Translations under genes and position numbers: made by a program
Shown: piece by piece, positions 1-9,807 of the stretch
Numbering within the stretch: the first letter of the stretch is position 1
Layout: each line of letters begins with the position of its first letter
Notes under the pieces: generated by a model
Told to the model about the DNA's origin: nothing
The model's database searches: none
What the model saw: the letters and a program-made list of their open reading frames with translations, nothing else
Source: Sphingomonas sp. PAMC26645
GTDB lineage: Bacteria; Pseudomonadota; Alphaproteobacteria; Sphingomonadales; Sphingomonadaceae
NCBI RefSeq assembly: GCF_004795835.1
Contig: NZ_CP039249.1
Coordinates: 2,951,001-3,015,000, forward strand
Direction: 5' to 3'
DNA: 64,000 nt

Positions 1-42
1 ACAAGCCCTTGAGCTAAGCCCTCCGAACGCCTAGATTGGCTG

Positions 43-201
43 TGGCGGGTTCTGCCCGGTACGAGCCTTTATTATCCCTGAGGCTATTCATCATCCATAG
101 GGGGCTGTCCCTGTTAGGATCCTGGTCCGAAGCACATGGTCCCCACCTGACGTACCGTGCGTCAGTGGATAACCCGGCACACGGCCATGGTGGGCCCGCC
201 A
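43..201 (+). ncRNA. ssrS: 6S RNA (ssrS)
   Basis: About 159 nt that can close on itself: TGGCGGG at 43-49 pairs with CCCGCCA at 195-201, leaving a long, mostly paired rod with a large central bulge, which is the 6S architecture. The 5' strand carries TCCCTGAGGCTATTCAT, similar to the corresponding stretch of E. coli 6S RNA, and the 3' strand carries TGGTCCGAAGCAC. The gene ends 25 nt before a 5-formyltetrahydrofolate cyclo-ligase gene. The ssrS-ygfA pairing is widely conserved in proteobacteria and is the strongest support. The known role is to bind sigma-70 RNA polymerase in stationary phase. The ends are inferred from the closing stem and could be off by several bases. Confidence 0.7.
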
Positions 202-226
202 CACCACCATCTTCCAAGGTCGCCGC

Positions 227-760
227 ATGACCGACAAGAGCGCGCTGAGAGCCTCGCTCCGCGCCGCGCGGGAAGCGCGCCCGCCGGTCGAGCTTCCTGT
301 GCCGTCGGCGTTTCTGGCACGGCTGAAACCCGGATTGACGGTCGCCTCCTATGTCCCGTTCGGCGGCGAGGCCGATCCTTCGCCCTTCGCGCGCGCCGCC
401 GTCGATGCCGGGTGCGTCATCGCCCTGCCCCATGTCGTCCGCCGCTCGCTGCCGATGCGCTTCCTGTCCTGGGCAACCGAGGCAGCCCTGATCGCCGGGC
501 CATTCGGACTGCACCAGCCCGCCGAGGACGCGGCCGAACTCGAACCCGACATCATCCTGACACCGCTCGTCGGCTTCGATCGCAGCGGCAACCGGATCGG
601 CCAGGGCGCCGGCTATTATGACCGCGCGTTCGTCGCCCACCCGAACGCGTGGCGCGTGGGGGTTGCGTTGTCGGTGCAGGAGGTCGAAACGCTGACCCCG
701 GACCCGTGGGACGTCCCGCTCCACGCCATCGCCACCGAATCAGACTGGATCACGCCATGA
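227..760 (+). CDS. fau: 5-formyltetrahydrofolate cyclo-ligase
   Basis: 177 residues, normal for the family. The enzyme (5,10-methenyltetrahydrofolate synthetase) uses ATP to convert 5-formyl-THF into 5,10-methenyl-THF in the cytosol and so recycles a storage or inhibitory folate. The diagnostic C-terminal motif GFDRSGNRIGQGAGYYDRAF is present around residues 115-134, corresponding to the family phosphate-binding loop. The N-terminus has the usual basic helix beginning TDKSALRASLR. The ATG at 227 directly follows the 6S RNA gene, the classical ssrS-ygfA arrangement. The stop codon overlaps the following small gene by ATGA, so the two are very probably co-translated. Confidence 0.95.
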   Translation: MTDKSALRASLRAAREARPPVELPVPSAFLARLKPGLTVASYVPFGGEADPSPFARAAVDAGCVIALPHVVRRSLPMRFLSWATEAALIAGPFGLHQPAEDAAELEPDIILTPLVGFDRSGNRIGQGAGYYDRAFVAHPNAWRVGVALSVQEVETLTPDPWDVPLHAIATESDWITP

Positions 761-957
761 CGCCAACCTGGCGCAAACCCGTCGGGATGCTGGGCATCCT
801 TCTGCTGATCCTGGTGTGGTGCGTGGCTATCGTTAGCTTGTCGAACATCGTCGGCAGCTGGCACTGGCTGGGGCAGTTGGTGTTCTACCTATTCACTGGC
901 CTGATCTGGATCGCACCGCTGAAGCCGGTCCTGCGCTGGATGGAGCTCGGGCGGTAG
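757..957 (+). CDS. DUF2842 small membrane protein
   Basis: 66 residues with two hydrophobic segments, roughly residues 9-29 and 36-55, separated by GSWHW, and a basic C-terminus (PVLRWMELGR). This matches the alphaproteobacterial DUF2842 family, which has no assigned function. The start codon overlaps the fau stop (ATGA at 757-760), so the gene is translationally coupled to folate metabolism, although no functional link is known. The family assignment comes from size, topology and the WRKP/GQLVFY/W-APL pattern as recognised by eye. Confidence 0.8.
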   Translation: MTPTWRKPVGMLGILLLILVWCVAIVSLSNIVGSWHWLGQLVFYLFTGLIWIAPLKPVLRWMELGR

Positions 958-1005
958 CCCGGCGTTTCCCTAATCCGGTGCGCTGCACCGCCGCCGGCTC
1001 CCTTG

Positions 1006-1154
1006 CCGTTCGTCCTGAGTAGCCATCGAGTAGCCGCGCAGCGGCGTATCGAGAGGGCGTATCGAAGGACAGGTTGGCGGCGGAACCCATGCTTCGATAC
1101 GAGCCCTCGATACGCTCCTAACGGAGCTACTCGGTCTCTACTCAGCACGAACGG
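1006..1154. repeat. Large imperfect inverted repeat (REP-like)
   Basis: Two arms of about 65 bp, 1006-1071 and 1090-1154, are inverted copies of one another with scattered differences; both carry CGTTCGT.CTGAGTAG and CGTATCGA. blocks. The arrangement of nested GTATCGA/TCGATAC words is typical of REP-type palindromes common in Sphingomonas and xanthomonads. It sits between the fau operon and the convergent tRNA-Asp genes and could end transcription from both sides. No gene is visible between 958 and 1239. Confidence 0.75.
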
Positions 1155-1239
1155 AAAGGGGTTGGTGGTTCCGGATGATCTACGGAACGGAATGCTCGCA
1201 GCACCCAAAATCTTTAAGAATCTCGGCCACCCATTAGGG

Positions 1240-1316
<77 letters not shown>

Positions 1317-1414
1317 ATTCCCAATGACGAACCCTAGCGTCCCAAAGGACACGCGGGAAGGCTCGTCAAAACCTCGACACGATCTCGAACCATCTACCCG
1401 GTCAGGGCAAACGA

Positions 1415-1491
<77 letters not shown>

Positions 1492-1545
1492 TGAAACAGC
1501 GTGGAGGCGGCAACTAGGCGAGGGTTCGAATACCGTCAACCCAAA

Positions 1546-2817
1546 TTATCCGCCAGTTTCACGTTGTGCCTCGGGCGGGTCGCCACGACGGCGGTTTCGC
1601 CCGGTCTTGGGCTGCACCAGCGTTCCGTGCTCGAACAGGAACCCGGCGATATCGGGCTTACCAGCGGCCTTTACGATTGTCTGGATGATGATCAGCAGCG
1701 GGACCGCGAGCAGCGCGCCCGACGTGCCCCACACCCATCCCCAGAAGCTCAGCGAGATCAGGATCAGCAACGGACTGATCGTCAGCCGGTGCCCGACCAC
1801 GAACGGCGTGATCGCGTTCGCCTCGACCAGGTGCAGTCCGTACATCAGCGCCGGCGGCAGCATCGCCATCCAGATGTCGGAGAACGTCATAAGCCCGCCG
1901 AGCGCGAGCAGGAACGCACCGATCACCGGCCCGAAATACGGGATGTAATTGAGCAGCGCGACGATCCCGCCCCACATCGCCGGATACGGCATGCCGATGA
2001 ACCACAGCGCCACCCCGGTAATGATCCCGAGCACGATATTGATCAGCGTGATCGTCCCCAGATACGCCGACACGTCGTCGACGATGTCCTGGATCACGCG
2101 AGCTGTCGCCATCGCCCCGTCGAAGCTGGTCCGCCCCGTGATCGTTTGCCGCCGCATCCGCGTCCAGCCCGACAGGAAGAAGAACACAATTAGAATTCCG
2201 AACAGGAACTGGACGATCACGGCCGGCGCCGACGTCGCCGCGAGTTCGAGGATCGAGCCTGGTGCCGCAACCCCCGCGGTCGCCGGCTGCTTGATCGGCG
2301 TCGACGCGACCTGCCGCAGCGTCTTGTTCACGTATTTCTCGAGGCTCGAATACAGATCGAGCAGCGGCGCGAGATTGTTCTGGATCCGATCCAACCGCGT
2401 CGGCAACAACCGGAAGAAGTCGGTCGCCGGTACGAGGATCGCGGCGATCGCAATGTTCGCGGCGATTAAGAAGACGAGAATGCACAGGATCGCGGCAAGC
2501 GGCGAAGGAACATGCCGCCGCTCGAGCCATTCGAGCACCGGCACCAAGGCCACTGAAATCACCAGCGCGATCGTCAGCGGAAGGAAGAACTCCGCTCCGG
2601 ATTTCAACGCGAACGGCGTCGCGAGTATGAGCCCAACGCCCGCGGTCAGCGTCAGCGCCGCCAGCAACCGATCGCGACGCTGCGCGATTCGCATCGCATC
2701 CTCGACCCCGACCGCGATCGGCAGCCCGAACGCACTCTCGGCCGGCGGACCTTCGGTAACGGCGCTGTCCCCGCCTTGCGGCTGGTTCGTTTCGTGGCGA
2801 AGGCCCTCGTCCGTCAT
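1546..2817 (-). CDS. AI-2E family transporter (TqsA/PerM-like)
   Basis: 423 residues. The protein has the AI-2E transporter layout: two N-terminal hydrophobic segments (about residues 50-95), a third near 105-130, a long amphipathic region around 135-200, then a dense C-terminal group of membrane segments containing GMPYPAMWGGIVALLNYIPY and the SFWGWVWG signature. These features are characteristic of the YdgG/PerM/YdiK superfamily, members of which export autoinducer-2 or act in Na+/H+ exchange; the substrate here cannot be told. N-terminal (about 40 residues) and C-terminal extensions are charged and probably cytoplasmic. It is divergent from glycerol kinase across a 49-bp gap. Confidence 0.88.
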   Translation of the reverse strand: MTDEGLRHETNQPQGGDSAVTEGPPAESAFGLPIAVGVEDAMRIAQRRDRLLAALTLTAGVGLILATPFALKSGAEFFLPLTIALVISVALVPVLEWLERRHVPSPLAAILCILVFLIAANIAIAAILVPATDFFRLLPTRLDRIQNNLAPLLDLYSSLEKYVNKTLRQVASTPIKQPATAGVAAPGSILELAATSAPAVIVQFLFGILIVFFFLSGWTRMRRQTITGRTSFDGAMATARVIQDIVDDVSAYLGTITLINIVLGIITGVALWFIGMPYPAMWGGIVALLNYIPYFGPVIGAFLLALGGLMTFSDIWMAMLPPALMYGLHLVEANAITPFVVGHRLTISPLLILISLSFWGWVWGTSGALLAVPLLIIIQTIVKAAGKPDIAGFLFEHGTLVQPKTGRNRRRGDPPEAQRETGG

Positions 2818-2866
2818 GGCATTTTCCTTTGTTCCCCCATCCCGTAATCGTGGCTAGCATTCAAGC

Positions 2867-4351
2867 ATGCCGAACGACGTCACCGATCTAATTCTCGTCA
2901 TTGACGAGGGCACCACCTCCACCCGCGCCATGCTTTTTGCGACCGACGGCCGCTGCATCGCCAGCGAAGCCCGCGCGCTCGACCAGACATACCCGCGCGC
3001 GGGCTGGGTAGAGCATGACGCGGCCGAGATCTGGCGCAAGACACTCCGCGTGACCGCGGCGATGGTCGCGCAGGCAGGCGGCGCGCACCGGATCGCCGGG
3101 GTCGGCATCACCAACCAGCGCGAGACGATCGTCTTCTGGGACCGCGCGACCGGCCAACCGCTCGCGCCCGCAATCGTCTGGCAGGACAGGCGTACCGCCG
3201 CGATCTGCCGGGACTTGCGCGAGAAGGGTCACGAGGAGGAGGTTCAGGCCAAGACCGGCTTGCTCCTCGACCCATATTTTTCCGCCTCGAAGATCGGCTG
3301 GGCCATGCGGGAGTGGCCCCAACTCGCCGACGCGGGAGCGCGCCTTGCGATCGGCACGGTCGACAGCTGGCTGATCTGGAAACTGACCGGCGGGTTGCAC
3401 GTGACGGACGCGACCAACGCCTCGCGCACCGCCTTAATGGACGTGCATACCGGCGACTGGGACGATGGGCTCTGCGCGCTGTTCGGCGTGCCGCGCACGG
3501 CGTTGCCAGAGATCGTCGACTGCGCCGGACGGTTCGGCGAGACGACCGCGTTCGGCGCGGCGATCCAGGTCTGCGGCATCGCTGGCGACCAGCAGGCCGC
3601 GGCGATAGGCCAGGCCTGCCTCGCACCCGGGCAGACCAAGGCGACGTTCGGAACGGGCGCGTTCATCCTCACCCATGCCGGCGCGACGCCGCCGACATCG
3701 GGGCACCGGATGCTCTCGACGGTCGCATGGCAGTTGGGCGGCGAGCGCGCCTATGCGCTGGAGGGATCGGTGTTCGTCGCCGGCAGCCTCGTCCAGTGGC
3801 TTCGCGACACGCTCGGCCTGATCGGCACGGCCGCCGAAACCGAAGCACTCGCCCGCAGCGTGCCCGACACCGGCGGCGTGTATCTCGTGCCCGCGCTCAG
3901 CGGCCTCGGCGCACCGTGGTGGGAGCCGGACGCGCGCGCGAGCATCTCGGGACTGAGCTTCGCCACTGGCAAGGCGCATGTGGCCCGCGCGGCGCTGGAG
4001 GCGATGGCGTACCAGGCGCATGACCTGATGACCGCCTTCGCCGCTGACGGCATCGACTGGCACAGCCTGCGAATCGACGGCGGCATGGTCGCCAACGACT
4101 GGATGGCGCAGGACATGGCGGATTTGCTGGGGATCGAGGTCGAGCGGCCGAAATTTGCGGAGACGACCGCGTTGGGCGCGGCGATGCTGGCTGGGGTAGG
4201 TGCGGGGCTGTTCGGAGGGCTGGAGGAGGCGACGGCTATGCGCGGCGCGGTCGAGACGTTCACGCCGTCGCTGGAAGAGGACGAGCGGCAGGCGCGACTG
4301 GCGGGATGGAAGGCTGCGGTCGATGCGGTCGTCGCAGGGTCTAAGCGCTAG
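2867..4351 (+). CDS. glpK: Glycerol kinase
   Basis: 494 residues, the usual length. FGGY-family carbohydrate kinase that phosphorylates glycerol with ATP to sn-glycerol-3-phosphate in the cytoplasm. Visible signatures are the N-terminal ATP loop DEGTTSTRAMLF (about residues 13-24), the glycerol-binding NQRETIVFWDRATG and WQDRRTA segments, the central GDQQAAAIGQ loop, TKATFGTGAF, and the C-terminal DGGMVANDWMAQ and ETTALGAAMLAG motifs. The start has little upstream space because the divergent AI-2E gene begins at 2817. No glycerol facilitator or glycerol-3-phosphate dehydrogenase is adjacent, so uptake and oxidation must be encoded elsewhere. Confidence 0.96.
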   Translation: MPNDVTDLILVIDEGTTSTRAMLFATDGRCIASEARALDQTYPRAGWVEHDAAEIWRKTLRVTAAMVAQAGGAHRIAGVGITNQRETIVFWDRATGQPLAPAIVWQDRRTAAICRDLREKGHEEEVQAKTGLLLDPYFSASKIGWAMREWPQLADAGARLAIGTVDSWLIWKLTGGLHVTDATNASRTALMDVHTGDWDDGLCALFGVPRTALPEIVDCAGRFGETTAFGAAIQVCGIAGDQQAAAIGQACLAPGQTKATFGTGAFILTHAGATPPTSGHRMLSTVAWQLGGERAYALEGSVFVAGSLVQWLRDTLGLIGTAAETEALARSVPDTGGVYLVPALSGLGAPWWEPDARASISGLSFATGKAHVARAALEAMAYQAHDLMTAFAADGIDWHSLRIDGGMVANDWMAQDMADLLGIEVERPKFAETTALGAAMLAGVGAGLFGGLEEATAMRGAVETFTPSLEEDERQARLAGWKAAVDAVVAGSKR

Positions 4352-4382
4352 AACCGATCGCTCGCCGCAACCCCAACCACCA

Positions 4383-4478
4383 CCCCGGCGGAGGCCGGGG
4401 CCCAGTTGAGGAACGTCGCCAACGTAGGGCAGCGCGTCGTTACCACGACCTTCCCGACTGGACCCCGGCCTCCGCCGG
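4383..4478. repeat. Intergenic palindrome, GGCCGGGG family
   Basis: CCCCGGCGGAGGCCGGGGCC at the left is mirrored by GGACCCCGGCCTCCGCCGG at the right, with about 55 bp between. It lies between two convergent genes (glpK and the acyl-CoA synthetase) and may serve as a bidirectional terminator. The same family recurs at 42020 and 59586. Confidence 0.8.
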
Positions 4479-4507
4479 AGAGGTGCGCCCGGGCAGGCAC
4501 GCTGCGG

Positions 4508-6259
4508 CTAAGCCACCACCCCCACCCGATGCTCGAACAACACCTGCAGATCCTTCTTCAAGATTTTCCCATTGGCATTGCGCGGCAGAGTCTCGTGCAC
4601 GAAGCGCACGGCGACCGGCGTCTTGAACGCTGCTAGATGTTGCCGCACCCAGCTCTGCAATTCCGCCTCGGTTGTCACCGCACCCGGCGCGAGGTGCACC
4701 ACCGCTGCGGGCTCCTCCCCCAAAATACGATGTGGAATACCAATCAGCGCCGCGTCGGTCACTGCGGGGTGAGCGTATAGGACGTTCTCTACTTCGCTGG
4801 AGTAGATGTTCTCGCCGCCGCGGATAATCATGTCCTTGGCGCGGTCGACAATGTAGCAGAATCCTTCGTCGTCGAGGCGGGCGAGGTCGCCGGTCCGGAC
4901 CCAGCCGTCGACGAAGGTCGCGGCGGTTGCGTCGGGCTTGTTCCAATAGCCCTTCACGATCATCGGGCCGCGTGCCCAAAGTTCGCCGACCTCGCCCAGA
5001 GGCATCTCCGTCAGGCCGTCGTCCGCCATGATCTTCAGGTCGGCAGCCGCGACTGGTGGCCCCGCGCTGGTCGGGCGGTTGAGGTAGTCCTCGCCGCCGT
5101 GATGCGTGACGGTCGCCATCGTCTCGGTCATGCCCCAGCCATTGCCGGGCATCGCGCCAAACTCGGCATGGATGCGCTTCACCAGTTCGGGGGCAGCGGG
5201 CGCGCCGCCATAGGCGATCGATTCGAGCGACGAGAGGTCGTAACGGCCACGGTCAGGGTGTTCGAGCAACTGCCAGGCAATGGTCGGCACTCCACCGGTG
5301 ATGTTGACCTTCTCGCGCTCGATGATCTCCATCGCGCGGATCGTGTCCCATTTCCGCATGAAGATCATCGTGCTGCCCGTCGCGATCACCCCCATCATCC
5401 CCGCCGAGCAGGCGGTAACGTGGAACAGCGGAATCACGGTCAAGGTCACGCGAGGCGTTGGCTCGGGCGGCGCCTCGCCACGTCGCAGGAACGAGCGCGC
5501 CGACGAATAGCCGCCCGACAGGATGTTCGACATCATGTTGCGGTGCGTGCCGAGCGCCCCCTTCGGTGCGCCGGTGGTGCCGCTGGTGTAGAAGATCGTC
5601 GCATCGTCGTCGGGTGCGATCGTCGCCTCCGGCAGGCCAACGTCAGGCAACGCAGCCCAGTCATGCGGCGTGCCGATCACGTCCTCCAGCCGCGTGACGA
5701 TCCCGGTCAGCGGCTCCGCGGCGCGCGCGACGAACACGTGCTCCAGCGCCGGCAGCGTCGCGTAGGCCGCCTCCAGCCGGTGATGCCGCTCGTCGTCGGT
5801 GATCAGCACGCGCGCGCCCGAATCGGCGAGGCCGTATTCCATCTCCGCGCCGGTCCACCACGCATTGAGCGGCACCATGATCGCGCCGATGCTCGCGCCT
5901 GCAAAGAACGCGACCGGCCATTCGGGCAGGTTGCGCATCGCCAGCGCGACGCGGTCGCCGGGACCGATACCCATCTCGCGCAACCGGTGCGCCAGCACGG
6001 CGATCGCCCGAAAGTTCGCCTCGTAGGTGACGCGCTCGTCCTCATACGCGGTGAACACCCGCTCGCCATGCGCTCGCGCCGCCTCGGCCAGCCACCTGAG
6101 CGACGGCGGCGCGTTCTTCCAGATGCGCGTCTCGATCCCGTCGATCGTCAAAACCTCCATCTCGAACTTCGCGCCGGGCGCGGTCAGGAGTCGCTCGGCA
6201 TCGGCGAGCGACATCGCCGGCCAGGAGGGATCGAGTGCGATGATCGGTTCGCTTGCCAA
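4508..6259 (-). CDS. Class I adenylate-forming acyl-CoA synthetase
   Basis: 583 residues. It activates a carboxylic acid to acyl-AMP and then acyl-CoA. The P-loop-like A3 motif YTSGTTGAPKG is at about residues 224-234, A5 is GWGMTETMAT, A7/A8 is VRTGDLARLDDEGF followed by DRAKDMIIRGGENIY, and the C-terminal catalytic lysine is in PRNANGKILKKDL. All essential residues are present. The N-terminal extension of about 50 residues before the AMP-binding domain resembles FadD3-type ligases. The substrate is unknown; the lipid-catabolism genes downstream on the other strand suggest a fatty or aromatic acid. It is divergent from the serine hydrolase across 148 bp. Confidence 0.9.
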   Translation of the reverse strand: MASEPIIALDPSWPAMSLADAERLLTAPGAKFEMEVLTIDGIETRIWKNAPPSLRWLAEAARAHGERVFTAYEDERVTYEANFRAIAVLAHRLREMGIGPGDRVALAMRNLPEWPVAFFAGASIGAIMVPLNAWWTGAEMEYGLADSGARVLITDDERHHRLEAAYATLPALEHVFVARAAEPLTGIVTRLEDVIGTPHDWAALPDVGLPEATIAPDDDATIFYTSGTTGAPKGALGTHRNMMSNILSGGYSSARSFLRRGEAPPEPTPRVTLTVIPLFHVTACSAGMMGVIATGSTMIFMRKWDTIRAMEIIEREKVNITGGVPTIAWQLLEHPDRGRYDLSSLESIAYGGAPAAPELVKRIHAEFGAMPGNGWGMTETMATVTHHGGEDYLNRPTSAGPPVAAADLKIMADDGLTEMPLGEVGELWARGPMIVKGYWNKPDATAATFVDGWVRTGDLARLDDEGFCYIVDRAKDMIIRGGENIYSSEVENVLYAHPAVTDAALIGIPHRILGEEPAAVVHLAPGAVTTEAELQSWVRQHLAAFKTPVAVRFVHETLPRNANGKILKKDLQVLFEHRVGVVA

Positions 6260-6407
6260 GACCGGTTGCCTCCAGAGTTGAATTTCGGGTTTGGCTTATC
6301 GCCTGTTCGAAGACAGGTTATAGTTGATTCCTGCCGCACTCAAGGCAATAGAGGCACCAAGTTCGAACTAGGGGTATGGAGCGAGTCATGACACGGACGG
6401 TCGAATC

Positions 6408-7628
6408 GTGAAAATCGCTGAACCTGCCGCGCACGGCTTCGATGCGAGCCGATTGGCGGCGATCGATACGCTGCTCCAGACCCGCTACGTTGATTCGGGC
6501 AAGCTGCCGAATGCGCAGTTGCTGATCGCGCGCGACGGCGAGATCGTCCATTTCTCGAACGCGGGCGCGGCGCGCGAAGGCGGCAAGAGCGTCGACGAAG
6601 GATCGCTGTTCCGGATCGCGTCGATGACCAAACCGATCACCTCGGTCGCGTTCATGATGCTGGTCGAGCAGGGCCTCGTCGCGGTCGATACGCCGGTCCA
6701 CCACGTGCTGCCCGAGTTCAAGGATATCGGCGTCTATGATGGCGGTGGCGGCGGCGTGCCGTTCGTGACCAGGCCGACGGCCGAGCCGATGCGGATGATC
6801 GACCTGCTCCGGCATACCTCGGGGCTGACGTATAGTTTCCAGAACCGGTCGAACGTCGATGCCGCCTACCGCGAGGGCAAGATCGAAGGCTGGCATGGCG
6901 GGTATGACCTCGACGGGTTCATCGGCGCACTGGGGAAGATCCCGCTGGAATTTTCGCCCGGCACCGCGTGGAATTATTCGGTCGCGACCGATGTGCTCGG
7001 CGCGGTCGTGCAGCGCGTGTCGGGCCTGCCGCTCGATCAGTTCTTCAAAGAGCGCATCTTCGCGCCGCTGAAGATGGACGACACCTTCTTCCAGGTCCCT
7101 GCCGACAAGCTCAATCGTCTCACCGATTGCTACACGCTCGCGCCCGGCAAGGGCCGCGTGATGTACGATCGCGGGGCGGAGAGCGCATGGAGCCGGCAGC
7201 CGAAGCTCGTGTCCGGCGGCGGTGGGCTCGTCTCGACCGCGCTCGATTACCACCGTTTCAACACGATGCTGCTCAACGGTGGCGAACTCGACGGCGCGCG
7301 CATCCTCGGACGCAAGACGCTCGACCTGATGACGCAGAATCATCTCCCCGGAAAATCCGATCTCGCGGCGATGTCGAAGTCGCTGTTCAGCGAGGCCTCG
7401 AACGCGGGTACCGGCTTCGGGCTCGGGTTCGCGATCACGGACGACGTCGCGAAGACGATGGTGCCGGGGTCGAAGGGCGAGTTCTACTGGGGCGGAATGT
7501 TCTCGACCGCGTTCTTCGTCGATCCCGTCGAGCGCCTGTCGATGGTGTTCATGACGCAGCTTTCGCCGAGCAGTTTCTATCCCATCCGTCGCGAGCTGAA
7601 GACAATGATCTACGCGGCGATGACCTGA
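6408..7628 (+). CDS. Beta-lactamase-family serine hydrolase (class C / family VIII esterase type)
   Basis: 406 residues, GTG start at 6408. The serine-nucleophile motif is SMTK (S72 to K75) and the second motif Tyr is Y190 in NYSVATD, matching the class C beta-lactamase/EstB fold. The third motif is degenerate, in the region EFYWGGMFSTAFFVDP, as usual for family VIII esterases. No signal peptide is seen, so it is probably a cytoplasmic esterase rather than a secreted beta-lactamase. The other visible landmark is LLRHTSGL around residue 137. It stands alone ahead of the beta-oxidation gene, separated from it by a palindromic repeat. Confidence 0.88.
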   Translation: MKIAEPAAHGFDASRLAAIDTLLQTRYVDSGKLPNAQLLIARDGEIVHFSNAGAAREGGKSVDEGSLFRIASMTKPITSVAFMMLVEQGLVAVDTPVHHVLPEFKDIGVYDGGGGGVPFVTRPTAEPMRMIDLLRHTSGLTYSFQNRSNVDAAYREGKIEGWHGGYDLDGFIGALGKIPLEFSPGTAWNYSVATDVLGAVVQRVSGLPLDQFFKERIFAPLKMDDTFFQVPADKLNRLTDCYTLAPGKGRVMYDRGAESAWSRQPKLVSGGGGLVSTALDYHRFNTMLLNGGELDGARILGRKTLDLMTQNHLPGKSDLAAMSKSLFSEASNAGTGFGLGFAITDDVAKTMVPGSKGEFYWGGMFSTAFFVDPVERLSMVFMTQLSPSSFYPIRRELKTMIYAAMT

Positions 7629-7634
7629 GTTTTC

Positions 7635-7713
7635 GTTCTCCTGCGCACGCAGGAGTCCAGTATCACACAGGGCTGCCGATGTGGCCCTGGGCTCCTGCTT
7701 TCGCAGGAGAACA
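7635..7713. repeat. Intergenic palindrome, CGCGAAGGCG family (diverged)
   Basis: GTTCTCCTGCGCACGCAGGAG at the left is the inverted partner of CTCCTGCTTTCGCAGGAGAAC at the right. It is a diverged member of the commonest palindrome family in this window and lies between two co-directional genes, so it is transcribed and should form a hairpin in the mRNA. The downstream gene has its own AAGGAG immediately after the repeat. Confidence 0.8.
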
Positions 7714-7724
7714 AGGAGAATAGT

Positions 7725-9770
7725 ATGACCCCGTCGACGAACACTGGCCCGATCCGCACCGAACGCCATGACGACGTGCTCGTCATCATCTCGAACAACC
7801 CTCCCGTCAACGCGCTCGGCGCCGCGGTCCGCCAGGGTCTCGAAGCGGCGATCAAGGACGGCGTGAACGACGACAGCATCACCGCGATGGTGATCCGCTG
7901 CGACGGCCGCACGTTCTTCGCGGGTGCCGACATCACCGAGTTCGGCAAGGAGATGGTCGAGCCCGGCTTGCCCACCGTCGTCGACATGATCGAGGCCTCG
8001 TCGAAGCCCGTCGTCGCGGCGATCCACGGCACCGCACTCGGCGGCGGCTGCGAAGTCACGCTCGGCTGCCATTACCGCGTCGCCGTTCCCTCGGCGAAGA
8101 TCGGCACGCCCGAAGTGAAGCTTGGCCTGCTCCCCGGCGCAGGCGGCACGCAGCGTATCCCGCGCATCGCCGGTGTGAAGCTCGCGCTGGAAATGACCGC
8201 GAAGGGCGATCCGATCTCGGCCAAGAAGGCACTCGATGCCGGTCTGATCGACAAGATCGTCGGCGAGGACTCGCTCGAAGCCGATGCCGTTGCGTTCGCG
8301 CGCGAGATCGCGACCAAGCGCCCCCTGCCCCGCGCGTCCGAGAAAACCGCGCAGGCCGATCCCGACGCGGTCGCCGCGTTCAAGAAGGAGAATGCGCGGC
8401 GTTTCCGTAACTTCGACGCGCCGGCCGCGAACATCGCCTGCGTCGAGAAAGCCGCGGATGGCTCCAGCTTCGAGGACGGCATCGCGTTCGAACGCCAGGA
8501 GTTCATGAAGCTCATGATGGGCGTGCAGTCTGCAGCCCAGCGCCACATCTTCTTCGCCGAACGCCAGGCCGCCAAGATCGACGACGTTCCGGCCGACACC
8601 AAGCTTCGCGAGATCAAGCGCGTCGGCGTGATCGGCGCGGGCACGATGGGCGGCGGCATCTCGATGAACTTCCTGTCCGCGGGCATCCCGGTCACGATCG
8701 TCGAGATGCAGCAGGAGGCGCTCGACCGCGGCACCGGCGTCGTACGCAAGAATTACGAAGCGACCGCCGCCAAAGGCCGGATGAAGCCCGAGCAGGTCGA
8801 GCAGGCAATGGGTGCGCTGAAGCCAACGCTCGACTTCGCCGATCTGGCGGAATGCGACCTGATCATCGAGGCGGTGTACGAGACGATGGAGGTGAAGAAG
8901 GAGATTTTCACCAAGCTCGACGCGATCGCCAAGCCGGGCGCGATCCTGGCCTCGAACACGTCGTATCTCGACATCGATGCGATCGCGGCGTGCACCAAGC
9001 GGCCGCAGGACGTGGTCGGCATGCACTTCTTCTCGCCCGCCAACGTGATGAAGTTGCTCGAGGTCGTGCGCGGCGACAAGACCGCGGACGATGTGCTGGC
9101 GACCGTCATGGCGCTCGCGAAGAAGATCAAGAAGGTCGCTGTCGTTGCCGGCGTTACGTACGGGTTCATCGGCAACCGCATGCTGATGCCCCGGCAGGTC
9201 GAGGCGACCAAGCTGCTGCTGGAAGGCGCGAGCCCGGAGCAGATCGACAAGGTCCATGTCGCGTTCGGGATGCCGATGGGGCCGTTCCAGATGAGCGATC
9301 TCGCGGGCGTCGACATCGGCTGGCATCGCGATCCGAGCCGGATCGAGAACATCCGCGATGCGCTGGCGGCGGAGAATCGCTGGGGCCAGAAGACCAAGGC
9401 CGGCTTTTACGATTACGACGAGAAGCGGACGCCGTCGAACTCGGCGCGGGTCACGGAGATCATCGACGATTTCCGCAAGAAATCCGGCGTGACGCCGCGC
9501 GAGATCAGCGACGAGGAGATCGTCGTGCGGACGCTCTACACGATGGTGAACGAAGGCGCGCTGATCCTCGAAGAGGGCAAGGCACAGCGCGCGTCGGACG
9601 TCGATGTGGTGTGGATCTATGGATATGGCTGGCCGGTGTACCGCGGCGGGCCGATGTTCTGGGCGCAGTCCGAGGGCTTGGCCAAGGTTGTCGCGGGGCT
9701 CGAGAAATACGGGTTCCCGGTGGCGAAGTCGCTAAAGGACGCGGCGGCATCGGGCGGTCGGCTGAAGTGA
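7725..9770 (+). CDS. Bifunctional enoyl-CoA hydratase / 3-hydroxyacyl-CoA dehydrogenase
   Basis: 681 residues. Beta-oxidation enzyme fusing a crotonase domain (about residues 10-190) to a 3-hydroxyacyl-CoA dehydrogenase. The crotonase oxyanion-hole segment is GADITEF at 67-73; catalytic glutamates are E110 in GGGCEVTLG and E130 in [14 protein letters not shown]. The NAD-binding Rossmann motif [11 protein letters not shown] starts at residue 301. The substrate-binding [15 protein letters not shown] carries the catalytic histidine. A second helical C-terminal repeat follows. It acts as the hydratase and dehydrogenase of the cycle, turning trans-enoyl-CoA into 3-ketoacyl-CoA; no thiolase is next to it. 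ATG preceded by a good AAGGAG. Confidence 0.95.
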   Translation: MTPSTNTGPIRTERHDDVLVIISNNPPVNALGAAVRQGLEAAIKDGVNDDSITAMVIRCDGRTFFAGADITEFGKEMVEPGLPTVVDMIEASSKPVVAAIHGTALGGGCEVTLGCHYRVAVPSAKIGTPEVKLGLLPGAGGTQRIPRIAGVKLALEMTAKGDPISAKKALDAGLIDKIVGEDSLEADAVAFAREIATKRPLPRASEKTAQADPDAVAAFKKENARRFRNFDAPAANIACVEKAADGSSFEDGIAFERQEFMKLMMGVQSAAQRHIFFAERQAAKIDDVPADTKLREIKRVGVIGAGTMGGGISMNFLSAGIPVTIVEMQQEALDRGTGVVRKNYEATAAKGRMKPEQVEQAMGALKPTLDFADLAECDLIIEAVYETMEVKKEIFTKLDAIAKPGAILASNTSYLDIDAIAACTKRPQDVVGMHFFSPANVMKLLEVVRGDKTADDVLATVMALAKKIKKVAVVAGVTYGFIGNRMLMPRQVEATKLLLEGASPEQIDKVHVAFGMPMGPFQMSDLAGVDIGWHRDPSRIENIRDALAAENRWGQKTKAGFYDYDEKRTPSNSARVTEIIDDFRKKSGVTPREISDEEIVVRTLYTMVNEGALILEEGKAQRASDVDVVWIYGYGWPVYRGGPMFWAQSEGLAKVVAGLEKYGFPVAKSLKDAAASGGRLK

Positions 9771-9807
9771 TCGGTCGCGGTCGTTTCTTGCCGGTAGTCG
9801 ATCGCTG

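Noticed and set aside
1501..2193. Open frame opposite the AI-2E transporter
   Set aside because: Arg/Gln/His-rich shadow of a membrane protein gene with no start signal.
6318..9326. 1002-residue open frame antisense to the hydrolase and hydratase/dehydrogenase genes
   Set aside because: It is the complement of two clear enzyme genes; composition (Arg, His, Asp rich) is typical of GC-rich shadow frames and no motif is present.
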